NCBI GenBank assembly: GCA_905331475.1
Contig: CAJNYU010002624.1
Location: forward strand, 1-64,000
From: Rotaria socialis
Lineage: Eukaryota; Rotifera; Eurotatoria; Philodinida; Philodinidae
DNA: 64,000 bases
Reading direction: 5' to 3'
Position numbers and translations under genes: made by a program. The notes below the pieces were generated by a model. The model saw only the letters and a program-made list of their open reading frames with translations, did no database searches and had not been told where the DNA came from. Shown piece after piece: positions 37,063-49,062 of this stretch. Each line of letters opens with the position of its first letter. The stretch's first letter is position 1.

Positions 37063-40000
37063 ATGGCAAACAAAAACAAGAAAACACCTATACCAAAGTA
37101 AAAACTTTGCTACTGACAAAAATCAATAAGGAAAAGCGTGAATTTACTTTCTAGAAAAACCAATATCACTGAAGATATTGAAGACGATGATTACGATACT
37201 GGTGATGTTCCACGAACTAATTTGTTTCAAACTAAGTTTGGTTTCCTAGCTTCTGACGATGAAAACGAAGGTGGGAATAATCATAATGATGATGATGATA
37301 ATAATGATGAAGATACACCAGCTGTCAAAGCCACATCAATCTCAACTTCTTCAAAAAAGAAATCAACAACAAAAAAGAAAGCTCAATCGTCAAAAACTAA
37401 AAAAGAAGATGACGAAATTGACTCATTATTAGCTGCTATTGAATCAACCAGTGTATCATCAAAAAAAAGCGGAAATAAAAAAAATAAACAAGCAACAACA
37501 GTAACGTCAAATGTTGATGAAGGAAATTTTAAAGAAGGTGAAGGACAAGATCTAGAAGATATTTTGAAAGTAAGCTGAATTTTAATAAAAAGAATTTTAC
37601 TTATTTGATTTTTTTGTATAAAGGAAATCGACGAGAAATTCGATGAAAAAGATCGTAAAAAAGAAGCAAAAAAAGATAAAAAGAAAAAGAAAGAAACTAA
37701 AGGTAAACTATTGTATTGATTAATTCTTCGAATAAACTCTGCTTTGTTTTTTAGAAGTAACAGTAGAAACAAAACCAACTGTATGCTACTTTGATTGTAT
37801 TAGTATATATTCATGATAATTATGGTTCTTTTTTTAGAAAATTGAAGACATTAAAGAAAAAGTAACGATTCAATCGGAAGTTTTATTGACCACTGTTAAG
37901 CCAGAAGCTCCAGACGGTAGAATTGTATATTTCTTCTTCAAAATCTTATTTTGAACAATTTATAGAAGAATCATCGACTGCCGGTACCGATGATAAAAAG
38001 ACATCATCAAAGAGTAAAAAGAAAGCCGCAGCTGAGAAGAAAGCCAAAGGTGGTGTTGATGCTAAAACTGTATGCTCTTCATTAAAAAATGTCATAATTA
38101 TTAGTTTTAATTTTCTGTTTTTAGTTAAGTCTTATGAAAGAATTTCAAAAGATTCAAGAAGAAGCCAAATTGAAAGCACTTAAAGACGAGGAAGAAAAAC
38201 AACGTTTACTAGAGGAGCATGAAAATCAACGCGAAGAAAAATTACGTTTAGAAAAAGAACGTCGTGAAAAAAAGAAACTAAAAGAAAAAGAGCGCATACA
38301 AAGAAAAAAAGAAGAGGGTTCTTATCTAACAAAAGAACAACGAGAGAAACTCGAGCGTGCTCGTGTTCAATTGGAAGCTGCTGGAGTACAAGTGCCAGCA
38401 AGAGTTACAACACAAGCAGTCGTAAATAATGGAGAACAACCAGTTAAAAAACGAGTTATCTATGAAGATCGAAGAAAGAAAACACAAACGAATGCAAAAC
38501 GTATATTCCTATTTTACTATTCTAAATAAGTTATTGGTTTAAATTTTTTTTTAGAAGCCGAGCCTACAAATGCCACGTCACAATCAGTTACTACATCGAG
38601 TGAAACTGACAAAAAACTTTCCACTAAAGTATGAACTTACTAAAAGAAAAAAAGAATGATTGATTTGCTTGGTGTATTATTGTTTTCTGACGAGAGATAT
38701 TGTTCGAATTGAAAATTATTGTTGAGATCGAACTCTGTATAGCATACGATTGGGATCTATTTGTTATGAAAAATTGCAAACGATAAATCAATCCCTACGA
38801 CTTCCCTATAAAGCTATAGTGATTTAAATAATACTTTATCTACAAATAATATCAATTGTACATTCAATATCTCATCAAGAAAATATTCCTTGAGTTGATA
38901 TTTTTAGAACATTTAGGTTTAGATCTAAACATATCTATGGACTAAATTTTATGTGAAAATATTGTCATTAAATTATTTCGTAAATAATCTAATAAACACT
39001 AAAACTTGAGTAAAAATCCGTTACAGCTTTGTAATGAAAGAAGTTGCTTTGTAACTCATTCGTATGGTTTTTTTTAGGAACAAACCAATACGAAAGATAA
39101 TTGGGAAGAAGAAGACAACTTGAAAGATAACTGGGAGCAAGAATCTGAAGAAGAAATAACAGCTGATACTGAAGAACCTGAAACTCCATCAACAGGAGGT
39201 AATATATAATAATCTTTTACTGAAAAGAAATATTTTTATAGACTTGAAAAATGACATGGGTAAAATAGAAGTTGTTGAAATATCATTATATGTTTTCTTG
39301 AGATTAGCAAGTCTCATAGTTATCACACTGGAATTCGATTTTGACAATAAAAACTCACGTAGCATTTCAATCCTATAATTATGTGTCTATCGTTTAATCC
39401 TTTGCCGCCGGGTGTTGCCATTTGGCAACATTCAGTTAATATTTTGAGATGAATTGGCTTATACAAAGAGTGTATTACGTCTTCACAATATGATAATTAC
39501 TACGACACAATTTAACACAAATTAATAATTTAAAAGACAAAAACAAACTTTCACTAAAAAAGTAATCTTACTTATTCGAAATGCCCCAAAAAGGCATCGG
39601 AAGCTTAAAAATAATTTTCTATCTGTTGTAATAATCACTATGGAAAAACAATTACTGATTCATTTTTGTTAGTAAAGTTGTTGCATATTATGTTACTCAA
39701 ATTTCTTAGTCAATCTACTCTAATAATGAAATATAATGAGATGTTGCAATTTGGCAACAGCCGACCGGAAAGGGACAAAAATTTCGAAAATTTTTTTCGC
39801 ATGTAATGATCAAATCAAGGTATTTTACACCGTTTTTACTTCAAAATTTTTATTATGAGATTGTATACGTGCATGTTGCAATCAAAACGTAAAATATGAT
39901 GAAAACTACTGCTATTGAAAAAAATTCTAGTTTTTTGTCGAGAATTTTTCATTTCTTCATGAGAAAAGAAAAAAAATTCAGTATTTAGTGTCTTTGCACT

Positions 40001-43000
40001 AGAGTCCCTTACTATTCGGCAACATTTTGTCTGAATAATATGAACATATTGTTTCTTAACATGCTCTAATAGCTTTGAGAGCGAGTGTGAATAATTGAAC
40101 GAAATGTACTATTGCTGTTTGTATTATATACTAAAGTCATCCATCGCGCAGTATGATCATTGGTGAAAACAACGTAACAAAAACATAATTTTTTCAAATT
40201 ATTGGCTCTTTATTGCCGGCTGTTGCCAAATGGCAACATACAGGTTTTGTAATAAAAAATAATATTTTTGTTTCTAAAGTTATATTTTTGTTATACTTAT
40301 GATACAACAATAAGAAATATGTGGAAAAATAATTTTTTGCTATTCGCCTTCTAGGAGCCGGCGGTAAAGGGTTAAACAAATATGCTCCTAATTCGTGTAG
40401 ACATTTTGTTTCTTCTAAATGCAATGTTTCTATTCTTCATTCATAGCTGATCGCGTAAGTTTGAAAACTGCAGCTTCTGTTCCATCAACAAGAACAACAG
40501 TTACACACGAAGAACATGCTGAAAGTTCAGAAGGTGAATCCTCCGATGAAGAAACTTCATCTGATGAAAGTGATGACGATAGTTCATCAAGTGCCGATGG
40601 TGAAAATGATCACATAACACCAATGGAACGTGTACGTCGTCGTTTACAACGACGTCATGTTACATATGAAGGTCGTCGTTCTTCTGAAGTACTTCGGGCA
40701 CCTGTTATTTGTGTATTGGGCCATGTTGATACTGGTAAAACGAAAATTTTGGATAATCTACGTCGAACGCATGTGCAAGATGGTGAAGCTGGTGGTATAA
40801 CACAACAAATCGGTGCAACAAATGTACCATTAGAAACACTACGCGAACGAACGAAAATGTGTAGAAAATTAGTCACACGTGAAGGTGATTATCTTATTCC
40901 AGGTCTTCTAATTATTGATACACCTGGACATGAGTCATTTAAAAATTTACGATCACGTGGTTCATCACTTTGTGATTTGGCTATACTTGTTGTTGATTTA
41001 ATGCATGGATTAGAACAACAGACACTGGAATCGATAAAATTGCTACTTGACAGAAAAACACCATTTATTATTGCTTTGAATAAGGTTAGTTATTATTCGA
41101 TTTTTTTTGTTCTGAATAGATGTTTTCTGCTGTTTATGTTTAGATCGATCGATTATATAATTGGAAAAGTGATAATAAAAGAAATGTTGAACAAGTTCTA
41201 CAAGAACAAAGTCCAAATACAAAAAATGAATTTGAAAAACGATGTAATGATATCATTGTTCAATTTGCTGAACAAGTAAAAAAATTTGTTTTTTTCTATT
41301 TTTAAAAATTAAAAAAAAACTGATGCCGTTTCTTGAAGGGTCTCAATGTTGCACTTTATTATCAAAATTCTGATCCAAACGAATTCTATTCTATGATACC
41401 AACATCAGCGCATACTGGTGATGGAATGGGTTCATTAATTGCAATGATTCTTGAAAGATGCCAAACCACGCTTGCTAAACGTCTATCATATACTGATGAA
41501 TTACAAGCAACTGTTATGGAGGTTAGTTGATTCTTATTATATTCAATAAGAGGCACATTTTGCTATCTTTCTGTATTTATACATAACTAATACCAAACAA
41601 TTAAGCGACAACTAAAAGTTTCAATTTGTCATGAAAAAACATTTCTAACTGTGTAATCTTCATTTACCTATGACTATTGTGTTTCGATCGACTTTGATAC
41701 ATAGTAAATCAAAAGATTTTCATTTGCTGAGTTATCATAATCATGTTTCAACCTACATTTCTTTTGAAACTCCGTTCTAATCAATAATACGTAGACATTC
41801 TATACTGATTACTTCAATTAGTGCAGAATGGAAAATTCAAACAAGAAATACTTTTTTTACTATTCATTCTCGTACGTTGAATGTAGGCAATCTCAGATTT
41901 AATGTAATATAGCAGTTGAGATTCTTTTCTGGCCAAAGAACTCGATGAAGTATTACAACATTGTAACCGGCTGCCATACAAATATTAAGCGCCATTTCTC
42001 AATACACATGATAACGTATTGTTACAGATCCGAAAAGATATGAATTAACTTTTTGATACGAGAGTTTTTAAAAGGTAAACTATTGTTATTTCTTATCTTA
42101 TGTTATAGGTAAAAGCAATTGGTGGTCTGGGTACAACAATCGATGTTGTTCTTGTTAATGGACATTTACGAGTTGGTGATACAATTATTGTTGCTGGTCA
42201 AGAAGGTCCAATTGTAACACAAGTTCGAGGTCTTCTCATGCCAGAGCCAAATAGAGAACTACGTGTTCGAGTAAGTTATGGTTTTTTTTCCCTTTTAAAT
42301 TACGACTTTATTTTTCAATGCTATTGTAAAATTTAGAATCAATATCAAAATTATAAAGTAGTAAAAGCTGCTCGTGGTATTAAAATTGCCGCTAAAGATT
42401 TAGAAAAATCTATGGCTGGTTTGCCGTTATTTGTTGGTCGAACAGATGACGAAGTTGAATATTTCAAAAACGAAATTCAAACTATTCTCAAAACAGCTCT
42501 TAATTCAATCAGATTAAAAGAAAACGGTGTTTATGTTCAAGCATCAACATTGGGCTCATTGGAAGCATTGCTTGAGTTCTTAAAAACATCCAATATTCCG
42601 GTAAACTATTTTTGAAAACTAAAGATACTCAATCGATAACCCGTCTACTTTAGTATGCTGGTATCAATATTGGACCTGTTCATCGTAAAGATATTATTCG
42701 TGCATCAACTCAATTGGAACGAGAGCCACAGTAAACGAAAACAAGATTTTTTTCTTTTCTTACATATGAATATTTATCTTTTTAGATGGGCAGCTATTTT
42801 AGCATTCGATGTTCGAATTGAAAAAGATGCTCAAGATCATGCAGATAATGTTGGTATGTTAAAATGATTAGGTTTAATACATCAAAATTTTCCTTACGAA
42901 ACACAATTTGAATGCACTGCTAATTTGTATAGGATAAAAGTTCTACCACGAAATGGAACTAAACGATCCGTTTAGAACTTGTAAGAGTCCAAATTCAATC

Positions 43001-45103
43001 TATATCTCCTCTCTCCTACAGAAAGTAGATTATTACAGATGTTGTTGATATAAGACTAAAGCTGTTTTGCTAATATCTCCTTATTACATTTATAAGGGAT
43101 CTAGTAAAATCAAAGTAAATAAATAATTCCAAAAAAAATTGAATACAACTATATCTTTATAATTAGTAGGCTAGTAGCTACATCGTGTTTCATGATCGAA
43201 TCAGGGGTGGCAGTTTAACTTTACTTTAACCATAAAGTTTAATGTCACCTTTAGAACGCTTCTTTTTAATACTTTTGACTGTACTGACGTATTTAGTCAT
43301 GCTTATGAGACTCTCTGCAACAGATAAAACGCCAAAAAGAAGCATTTAAGTGTGACTCTGAACGACTTTAAACTTTGCACTTTATGGTCAATTTAAAGTT
43401 AAAGTGCCACCCCTATTTTTGGTAAAAGATATTTTTTTACGAAAAGTATCAAGCAAGTTACATGCAGTTTTCATGCTGATTCTGAATGTACTATTTGTTT
43501 CTCTACCAAAGTAAACTTTAATGATATAATTGCCTTGATACCAAGGCTTACTTAGATGATTTTCACTGAGTGCGACTATTATGCTTCGTACTAAATACTC
43601 GTCTGCATCTTGGTGACTTTTTAGTGACACATCAATATATGCAGAATATCAAGAGCTGCCAGAATGCACAGTTGCTTTTGTATTTACCTAGCTAGAAAAT
43701 AAGAACAAAAGAGAACAAAAGTTGGTTTTGGAGAAATGTGAGGACTATGGTGCCTTCATTGTGCTTTCTTTCTCATCCAATATGTGTCATTCAACAGGTT
43801 CTTGTATAGAATAGTAGAGAATTTCACGCGCTATCAGAATATATGCGAATATTTGAATATATAAAAATAATAAATTAAAAAAACTAGCACAATTTTTTTG
43901 CCTTCAAGTGAATCTTTCTCGAAAATATAATAATCTCGGTAAAAAAGAATTTTCGGCACTAAAAATCAAAATAGCAAAGTTTTCAGCACATCATTCGATG
44001 CAGTTTGATGTGCTCTTTCATATGGCACTATATTTAACTTCATCTATCTCACTGATTTGATCAATTGACCTTGCATACTGGGCCCTATTTTCTGAGCCAG
44101 ATCGATCGCACGGAGAAATGTTTTCAAACATAAGATACTTTCAATATCATCAAACGATAGCCCATTGACTATACTATTAATGGTGAAAAACGTTTTGTTG
44201 CAGCTCTTATCACTCTTGAGAAAATGAAAATCTACTGAAAATTGTCGAAGTACAAAAAGTCCGACCCCGTCTTACTTCGACTGCATATATCTCCGGAATG
44301 GATCATCTGTTCGAGCTAAAATTTTCAGTTTCTTCCTAACTGTGTTAGGACTACCTACTATAAAAAGATGAGCCAAATCAGTGAGATCGATTGAGCAAGG
44401 TTGTTCGTACCTTACGTGCAATGTCTCCTAGTTCGAATTCCATATAAACTACACTAACAATTTTATTTTAACATAGGAGTGAAAATCTTTCAAGCCGATA
44501 TAATTTATCATCTATTTGATATGTTTATTGCTCACCGTGAACGCCTCAAAAAAGAAAACCAAGAAAAATTTCGACATCTTGCTGTATTTCCATGCAAATT
44601 AAAAGTTTTACCACAGTATATATTTAATTCTCGTGATCCAATTATATGTGGTGTTACTGTTGAAGATGGTTTTGTTAAATTAGGTACTCCAATATGTGTT
44701 CCATCAAAAGAAGTATGTCTTATTGAATAATAATATAGATGAAGTGAAATATAAAATTAATTTTAAAAACTATAGTTTATTGAACTTGGTCGTGTTGTTA
44801 GCATTGAATTAAATCATAAACCATTAGAAATAGCGAGAAAAGGTGCAGAAATTTGTATTAAAATTGAACCAGTTGGTGGTGAAGCACCAAAAATGTTTGG
44901 CCGACATTTTGATGAAACTGATATATTGATGAGCAAAGTAAAATGATCTATGTCATATGTAAGATTACAAAATTTCTTTAATGATTTGGTTTTAGATTTC
45001 TCGTGAATCGATTGACGTTGTTAAAGATCATTTTCGTGATGATATGCAAAAATCTGATTGGCAGCTAATGATTGAATTAAAAAAGATATTTAACGTTCTT
45101 TGA
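37063..45103 (+). CDS. EIF5B: Eukaryotic translation initiation factor 5B
   Basis: Nineteen exons join in frame: 37063-37097, 37155-37569, 37624-37702, 37755-37780, 37838-37916, 37966-38069, 38125-38500, 38555-38628, 39078-39198, 40447-41084, 41144-41275, 41339-41521, 42109-42270, 42337-42600, 42654-42730, 42786-42853, 44477-44712, 44776-44937 and 44996-45103. The protein has about 1112 residues. eIF5B is the IF2-like GTPase that drives 60S subunit joining. The N-terminal half is charged and low-complexity (D/E and K/R runs, a long EK-rich helix), as usual. The GTPase core has GHVDTGKT (near residue 528), [19 protein letters not shown] (NK and ID meet at a splice junction) and SAHTGDG. Domains II-IV follow, and the C-terminus [13 protein letters not shown] matches the eIF1A-binding tail. 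AATAAA follows the stop. The first small exon and its start are less certain. Introns 9 and 16 carry mobile elements. Confidence 0.93.
39398..40371. mobile_element. piggyBac-like non-autonomous element in eIF5B intron 9
   Basis: The element is 974 bp and flanked by TTAA on both sides (39394-39397 and 40372-40375), the piggyBac target site. The termini are inverted: TCCTTTGCCGCCGGG on the left, and CCCTTTACCGCCGGC when the right end is reverse-complemented. Inside, palindromes of the type TGTTGCCAxxTGGCAACA recur near both ends (about 39411-39429 and 40218-40236), with a related copy at about 39752-39769 and a half-site near 40017. These look like transposase-binding repeats. No transposase ORF is present. 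It lies wholly in an intron, so splicing may be little affected. Confidence 0.75.
42854..44476 (+). other. EIF5B: Long eIF5B intron 16
   Basis: A 1,623-bp intron between the exon ending DHADNVG and the exon starting with VKIFQAD. It contains a MITE at 43202-43415. The rest shows no ORF or matched repeat. The intron splits domain III/IV coding sequence but keeps phase. Confidence 0.7.
43202..43415. mobile_element. ~214-bp MITE, copy A (eIF5B intron 16)
   Basis: The ends are inverted: CAGGGGTGGCAGTTTAACTT on the left, and TAGGGGTGGCACTTTAACTT when the right end is reverse-complemented. The interior aligns along its length with copy B at 45479. No target duplication is visible, so the flanks have decayed or recombined. 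Confidence 0.7.
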
Positions 45104-45478
45104 AACAATACAAAGTAAAAAAAATAAAGGTTATACACAGTGAATTATAGACAATACTGCGAAACAAGAAAAAGAAAAAAAATGAATAGTTTGTCTCTTT
45201 ACACATGTACTGTTTTCTTTTTAATTCATTTCATTTGTTGTTGATTTCTATATCATGTTATAAAAAGGACATTCACAAATTCATGATGACTCCTTTATTT
45301 TTTTTTCATTTTTGTTTCACAAAGATTATAAAGAACGAACTTATTAATATAAAAGAAGGACAGAACGACTGGTGAAAGTAATTATTTTTTTTTGTCTTTT
45401 ATTTGTACTTTTGCGATAGAGATTTGATTTGACACGAAGCGGACCATTTGCTGTAACTTAGTCATTGCGTGACGTACA

Positions 45479-45704
45479 TAGGGGGTGGCACTTTAACTTT
45501 ACGTTAACCGTAAAGTTTAAAGTTGTTTAATGTCGCCTTTAGAAACGCTTCTTTTTAATACTTTTAACTGTACTGACGTACTTAGTCATGCTTGTGAGAC
45601 TCTCTGCAACAGGTAAAACGCCATAAAGAAGCATTTAAGCGTAAGTTTAAACAATTTTAAACTGTGCACTTTACGGGCAATTTAAAGTTAAAGTGCTACC
45701 CCTA
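45479..45704. mobile_element. 226-bp MITE, copy B (downstream of eIF5B)
   Basis: The same family as copy A, with a few small insertions. It is flanked by GACGTACA (45471-45478) and GACGCACA (45705-45712), an 8-bp target duplication with one mismatch, which points to mobilisation by a hAT transposase. It lies about 375 bp after the eIF5B stop. Confidence 0.75.
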
Positions 45705-45712
45705 GACGCACA

Positions 45713-48591
45713 TCAGAATATTCATTAAGTTTCTTTTTTTGCTTTGATATTTGGTCGTGCAAAGGAAGTTAGTTAAAAAAACCAAACGCAGATGTTTTTA
45801 TAATGAATTCTTAACGAGTAATACTGCATTTAGTTCATGACGAATACATTAACTTCACTATATTGAAAGACATAAAATTTTTTTAATGACTAGTCTGATC
45901 ACAAAATGATGTGAAAAGTAGGAGCATTAAAGATTTAATAGACTATTGAATTAGTCCATCGTGCGTCAAAATATAGATTCATATTTTTATAGATTTCTCG
46001 TTTCAAAGCTAATAGTAAATAATTTCATTTGATATTCAACATTCAGCCATGTATGTTGAAGGCATAATCAAATAACTGTGACGTACCTACAATGAATAAA
46101 TATCGGCAGATGCTTGATTTTCACGATTAAATAGATAATTATTGTTTTAACCGACGTAAAAAGCTCAGCTAGTTTCTACTAGATATCTGCAACCATGTAG
46201 ATCAACCACTTACTAAAATCATTCAAAGAATCATCAAATTATATTTAAGTAGAATAATATAGACTTCTCGCAACTCAAGTACATAATAGAGATATCTAGG
46301 TTGTTATCTTTACTCAAGAATAGGCTCTCACACACAGTGATGGGTGCAGTATAGTCAACAATCATTCGTCGTTTTATTTGAATTCAAGATATCTATTGTA
46401 GGTTTGTAACTAGTTTAAAATTGAGAGATTCCGCATTTAATGAAATCACGGAATCGAATGGCAAGTATTGATGAGTAGAACCATGTTATTATCAACCAAG
46501 TGAAGCGTCACACTATGATAGACTCAGAAAATATCAGCAAATTGAATTTGAAGCGTATAACTATACATTTTAGGCTAGCATAGCTACATTGTATTTGACA
46601 TGTTTTGTATATTTTATTAGGAGAAAAAAAAGAACTTTATGCATTAATAATATGTCTAGTGCATTTTTAAAATAAATATTTCTTCTTAGCTCAAACCTTT
46701 TTGAGATGATAAAATAACGTAGTACACATAATAGTTACAAAAATTAGTATTCTAATTATTTGATCAATTCATTTGTTTAGCATTTTCCCCAGTAAATTAT
46801 TTCAAGTTCTCTAATGATGTATCTTCTATTAATGCCTCACCGTCAATTTACATCCATCCATTAGACTATACGAATTGCTATTAAATGGTGAGAAGATGTT
46901 TTTAGTTTAAGTATATTATCTTTTTTTATTTCCACAATATATTTATCAACATCGAAACGTTCCGTCGTTTTTGCCTAACGCTGTCCCAAAATAGTGTTTT
47001 TTTTGTTCATCACTGTCCTTCAAGTACTTTCTTAATGTTTTTTCATTGTATTATAAAAAAAAACACTCGTCTGTATCAATATTTATAATTTGTTTTCAAG
47101 GATGCACTAGAAAGCAAAATATTTATGTAATGGTACTCTGTCGCTATTATATTCTCCTCACGATTGTTTTTCTTCTGTACATACGATTGTACAAGGTCAT
47201 ATTTTTCGTAATCGTGATATTGAGAACAATCAAATACGAAGCATTTGTCTAAATCTGAAGCTAGAACACGTATTCTTGTATTAATACTATACTTTTTCCT
47301 CGCTGAGATCCAGTTTTCTTAAAGTTTCGATATGTTTAAAAAAAGCTACAGAATTTAGTCGCTTTGGTATTTGTTTTTAAGTGAAATAGCTACCCATATC
47401 GTTAATTATAGATGGCAAATATTCTTTATTGAAAACATAGTTTGCTGCCAATTGAGTTCTCATCATCATCGATGTCGCCATATGCGTTCAGAAACTGCTG
47501 TCGGGTTTCAATCGTCTGATTATTCGAAACATAAATTTTGAATTGAAAGGGAGAATAACAAAACATTGATTTTAGCAAAAAAAAACAAAAGTTTTTTTTG
47601 AGAAAAATGATATGTAACTGGTTGTGAAAACAATTGTTCGTCTTCGTCAGAGATGCGAGAATTTTTGATAGTCAATATTCGAAATTTTTCATAACACCAC
47701 CATTGAATGCAATTTCAAGGAATTCAAGTTCTTTTTTTTCAATTCGCGCATAAAATCAAAATCAATTTTCTTGAAAGGCCATTTTTCTTACTTTACAACA
47801 GTAAAGGTTCTAGTAATTATGATGTAGCTTATACTTTTCAGCAGTCTATCGTTCGTTATTACAGTTCTTCGTGAGTGATTATTTTTACTTTTTGGATGCA
47901 TGGAGCAAAGTCATCATTTTGTGTTGTTGTGTTCGTTGCAAAGGAGAATTAGAAAATACTCTTCCAAACCGAATGTTAAGGTAGCGCAATAGAATCGTTT
48001 TTTACTGTTTTTTGAGCGTCTGAATCTCGTTTCCTTTACTTTCATATGATGAATGAGATAAGAAATTTAATATTCAATCGATATTGCTCTCGTAGCACAT
48101 GCTAACATAGATTGATAGAATTCTTTTTGTATCGCTATTTTTCTCTTACACCCTAATATGCGTACTTCACAAACTATTCCGTATTCACGTTTTTCTTGGC
48201 CCATAAGGTGAAATTATTAATGTTACTTTGCATGACACCAGAAGCATCTATTTTTCGATTGAACGTTGTTAGAAAGTTCCGTGTTTTCATATGATCTGTT
48301 TTGTTTTCAATAACTTCGATAGTCTGACTTATTCGAAAGTTGTATTTTCTCATAACGAGGAATCTAGTTTTCGCATTTTTTTAAAACTCTATTAACTTAG
48401 TTTCAGTTTTAAAACTAATTCATTCATCTAATTCACGTAACTCTAACATTATTTCATAGTAGTTTTAATTAATTACAATTCGTTCCATTGATTTTTGCTT
48501 CGCATAGGTTCTTTGACAATACATACATGTATATTAATAGTTGCTTCAACATTATCTTTCACCATTAATAGATTTTGATACTAACATCAAA
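45713..48591. other. Intergenic, no gene seen
   Basis: About 2.9 kb of AT-rich sequence with short ORFs only and no element with matched ends. The right part presumably carries the promoter of the PAPS synthase gene. Confidence 0.4.
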
Positions 48592-49062
48592 ATGCCATCG
48601 ATTCCATTATTTCAATGCCAGATAAATACTGATGATATGGCTTTCATAGGCAAAATTCTTCAGCAGCAACATTTCATTCAACAATCCGCATCATCTAAAT
48701 TTTTCAGAACCAATGTAGATTACAACATTGAAGTTGATTTATCTCAATCATTCGAGCATCCATTGATTGTATGCTGTTGTTCAAAAATCCAGGCCTCGTT
48801 ACCAAAATTAGTATCTTTCTTAAAATTAAATTCTTCGTCAACAGTAAATCTTATTATTTTAAATCAATCGTCTAATGCCGTTGATTGGAATTCTGTAATT
48901 AATCTTATAGCAGTATACAATTTATCACTGAATGTTGTTAATGATGAAGATAGTTTACTTAAAAAACTTTATGAAATAATAAGCAATTCAGCAAAAGCAA
49001 ATATCGAAAAACAATCGATTTTAAAGTATAAAAAATTTGATGCTCTAGCTTCAGATACTCAG
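48592..49062 (+). other. N-terminal extension exon of PAPS synthase
   Basis: A single 471-bp exon encoding 157 residues before the usual animal PAPSS start region ([22 protein letters not shown]). The sequence alternates hydrophobic strands and helices ([20 protein letters not shown], then TVNLIILN, then [19 protein letters not shown]), suggesting a folded alpha/beta domain rather than a disordered tail. It ends phase 0 at a good donor and the next acceptor is phase 0. No family was recognised. It could be a separate upstream gene if the junction is wrong. Confidence 0.5.

Noticed and set aside
37383-38401. Antisense ORFs over the eIF5B N-terminal exons
   Set aside because: Shadows of the Lys/Glu-rich coding strand, which reads as Phe/Leu/Ser-rich on the opposite strand.
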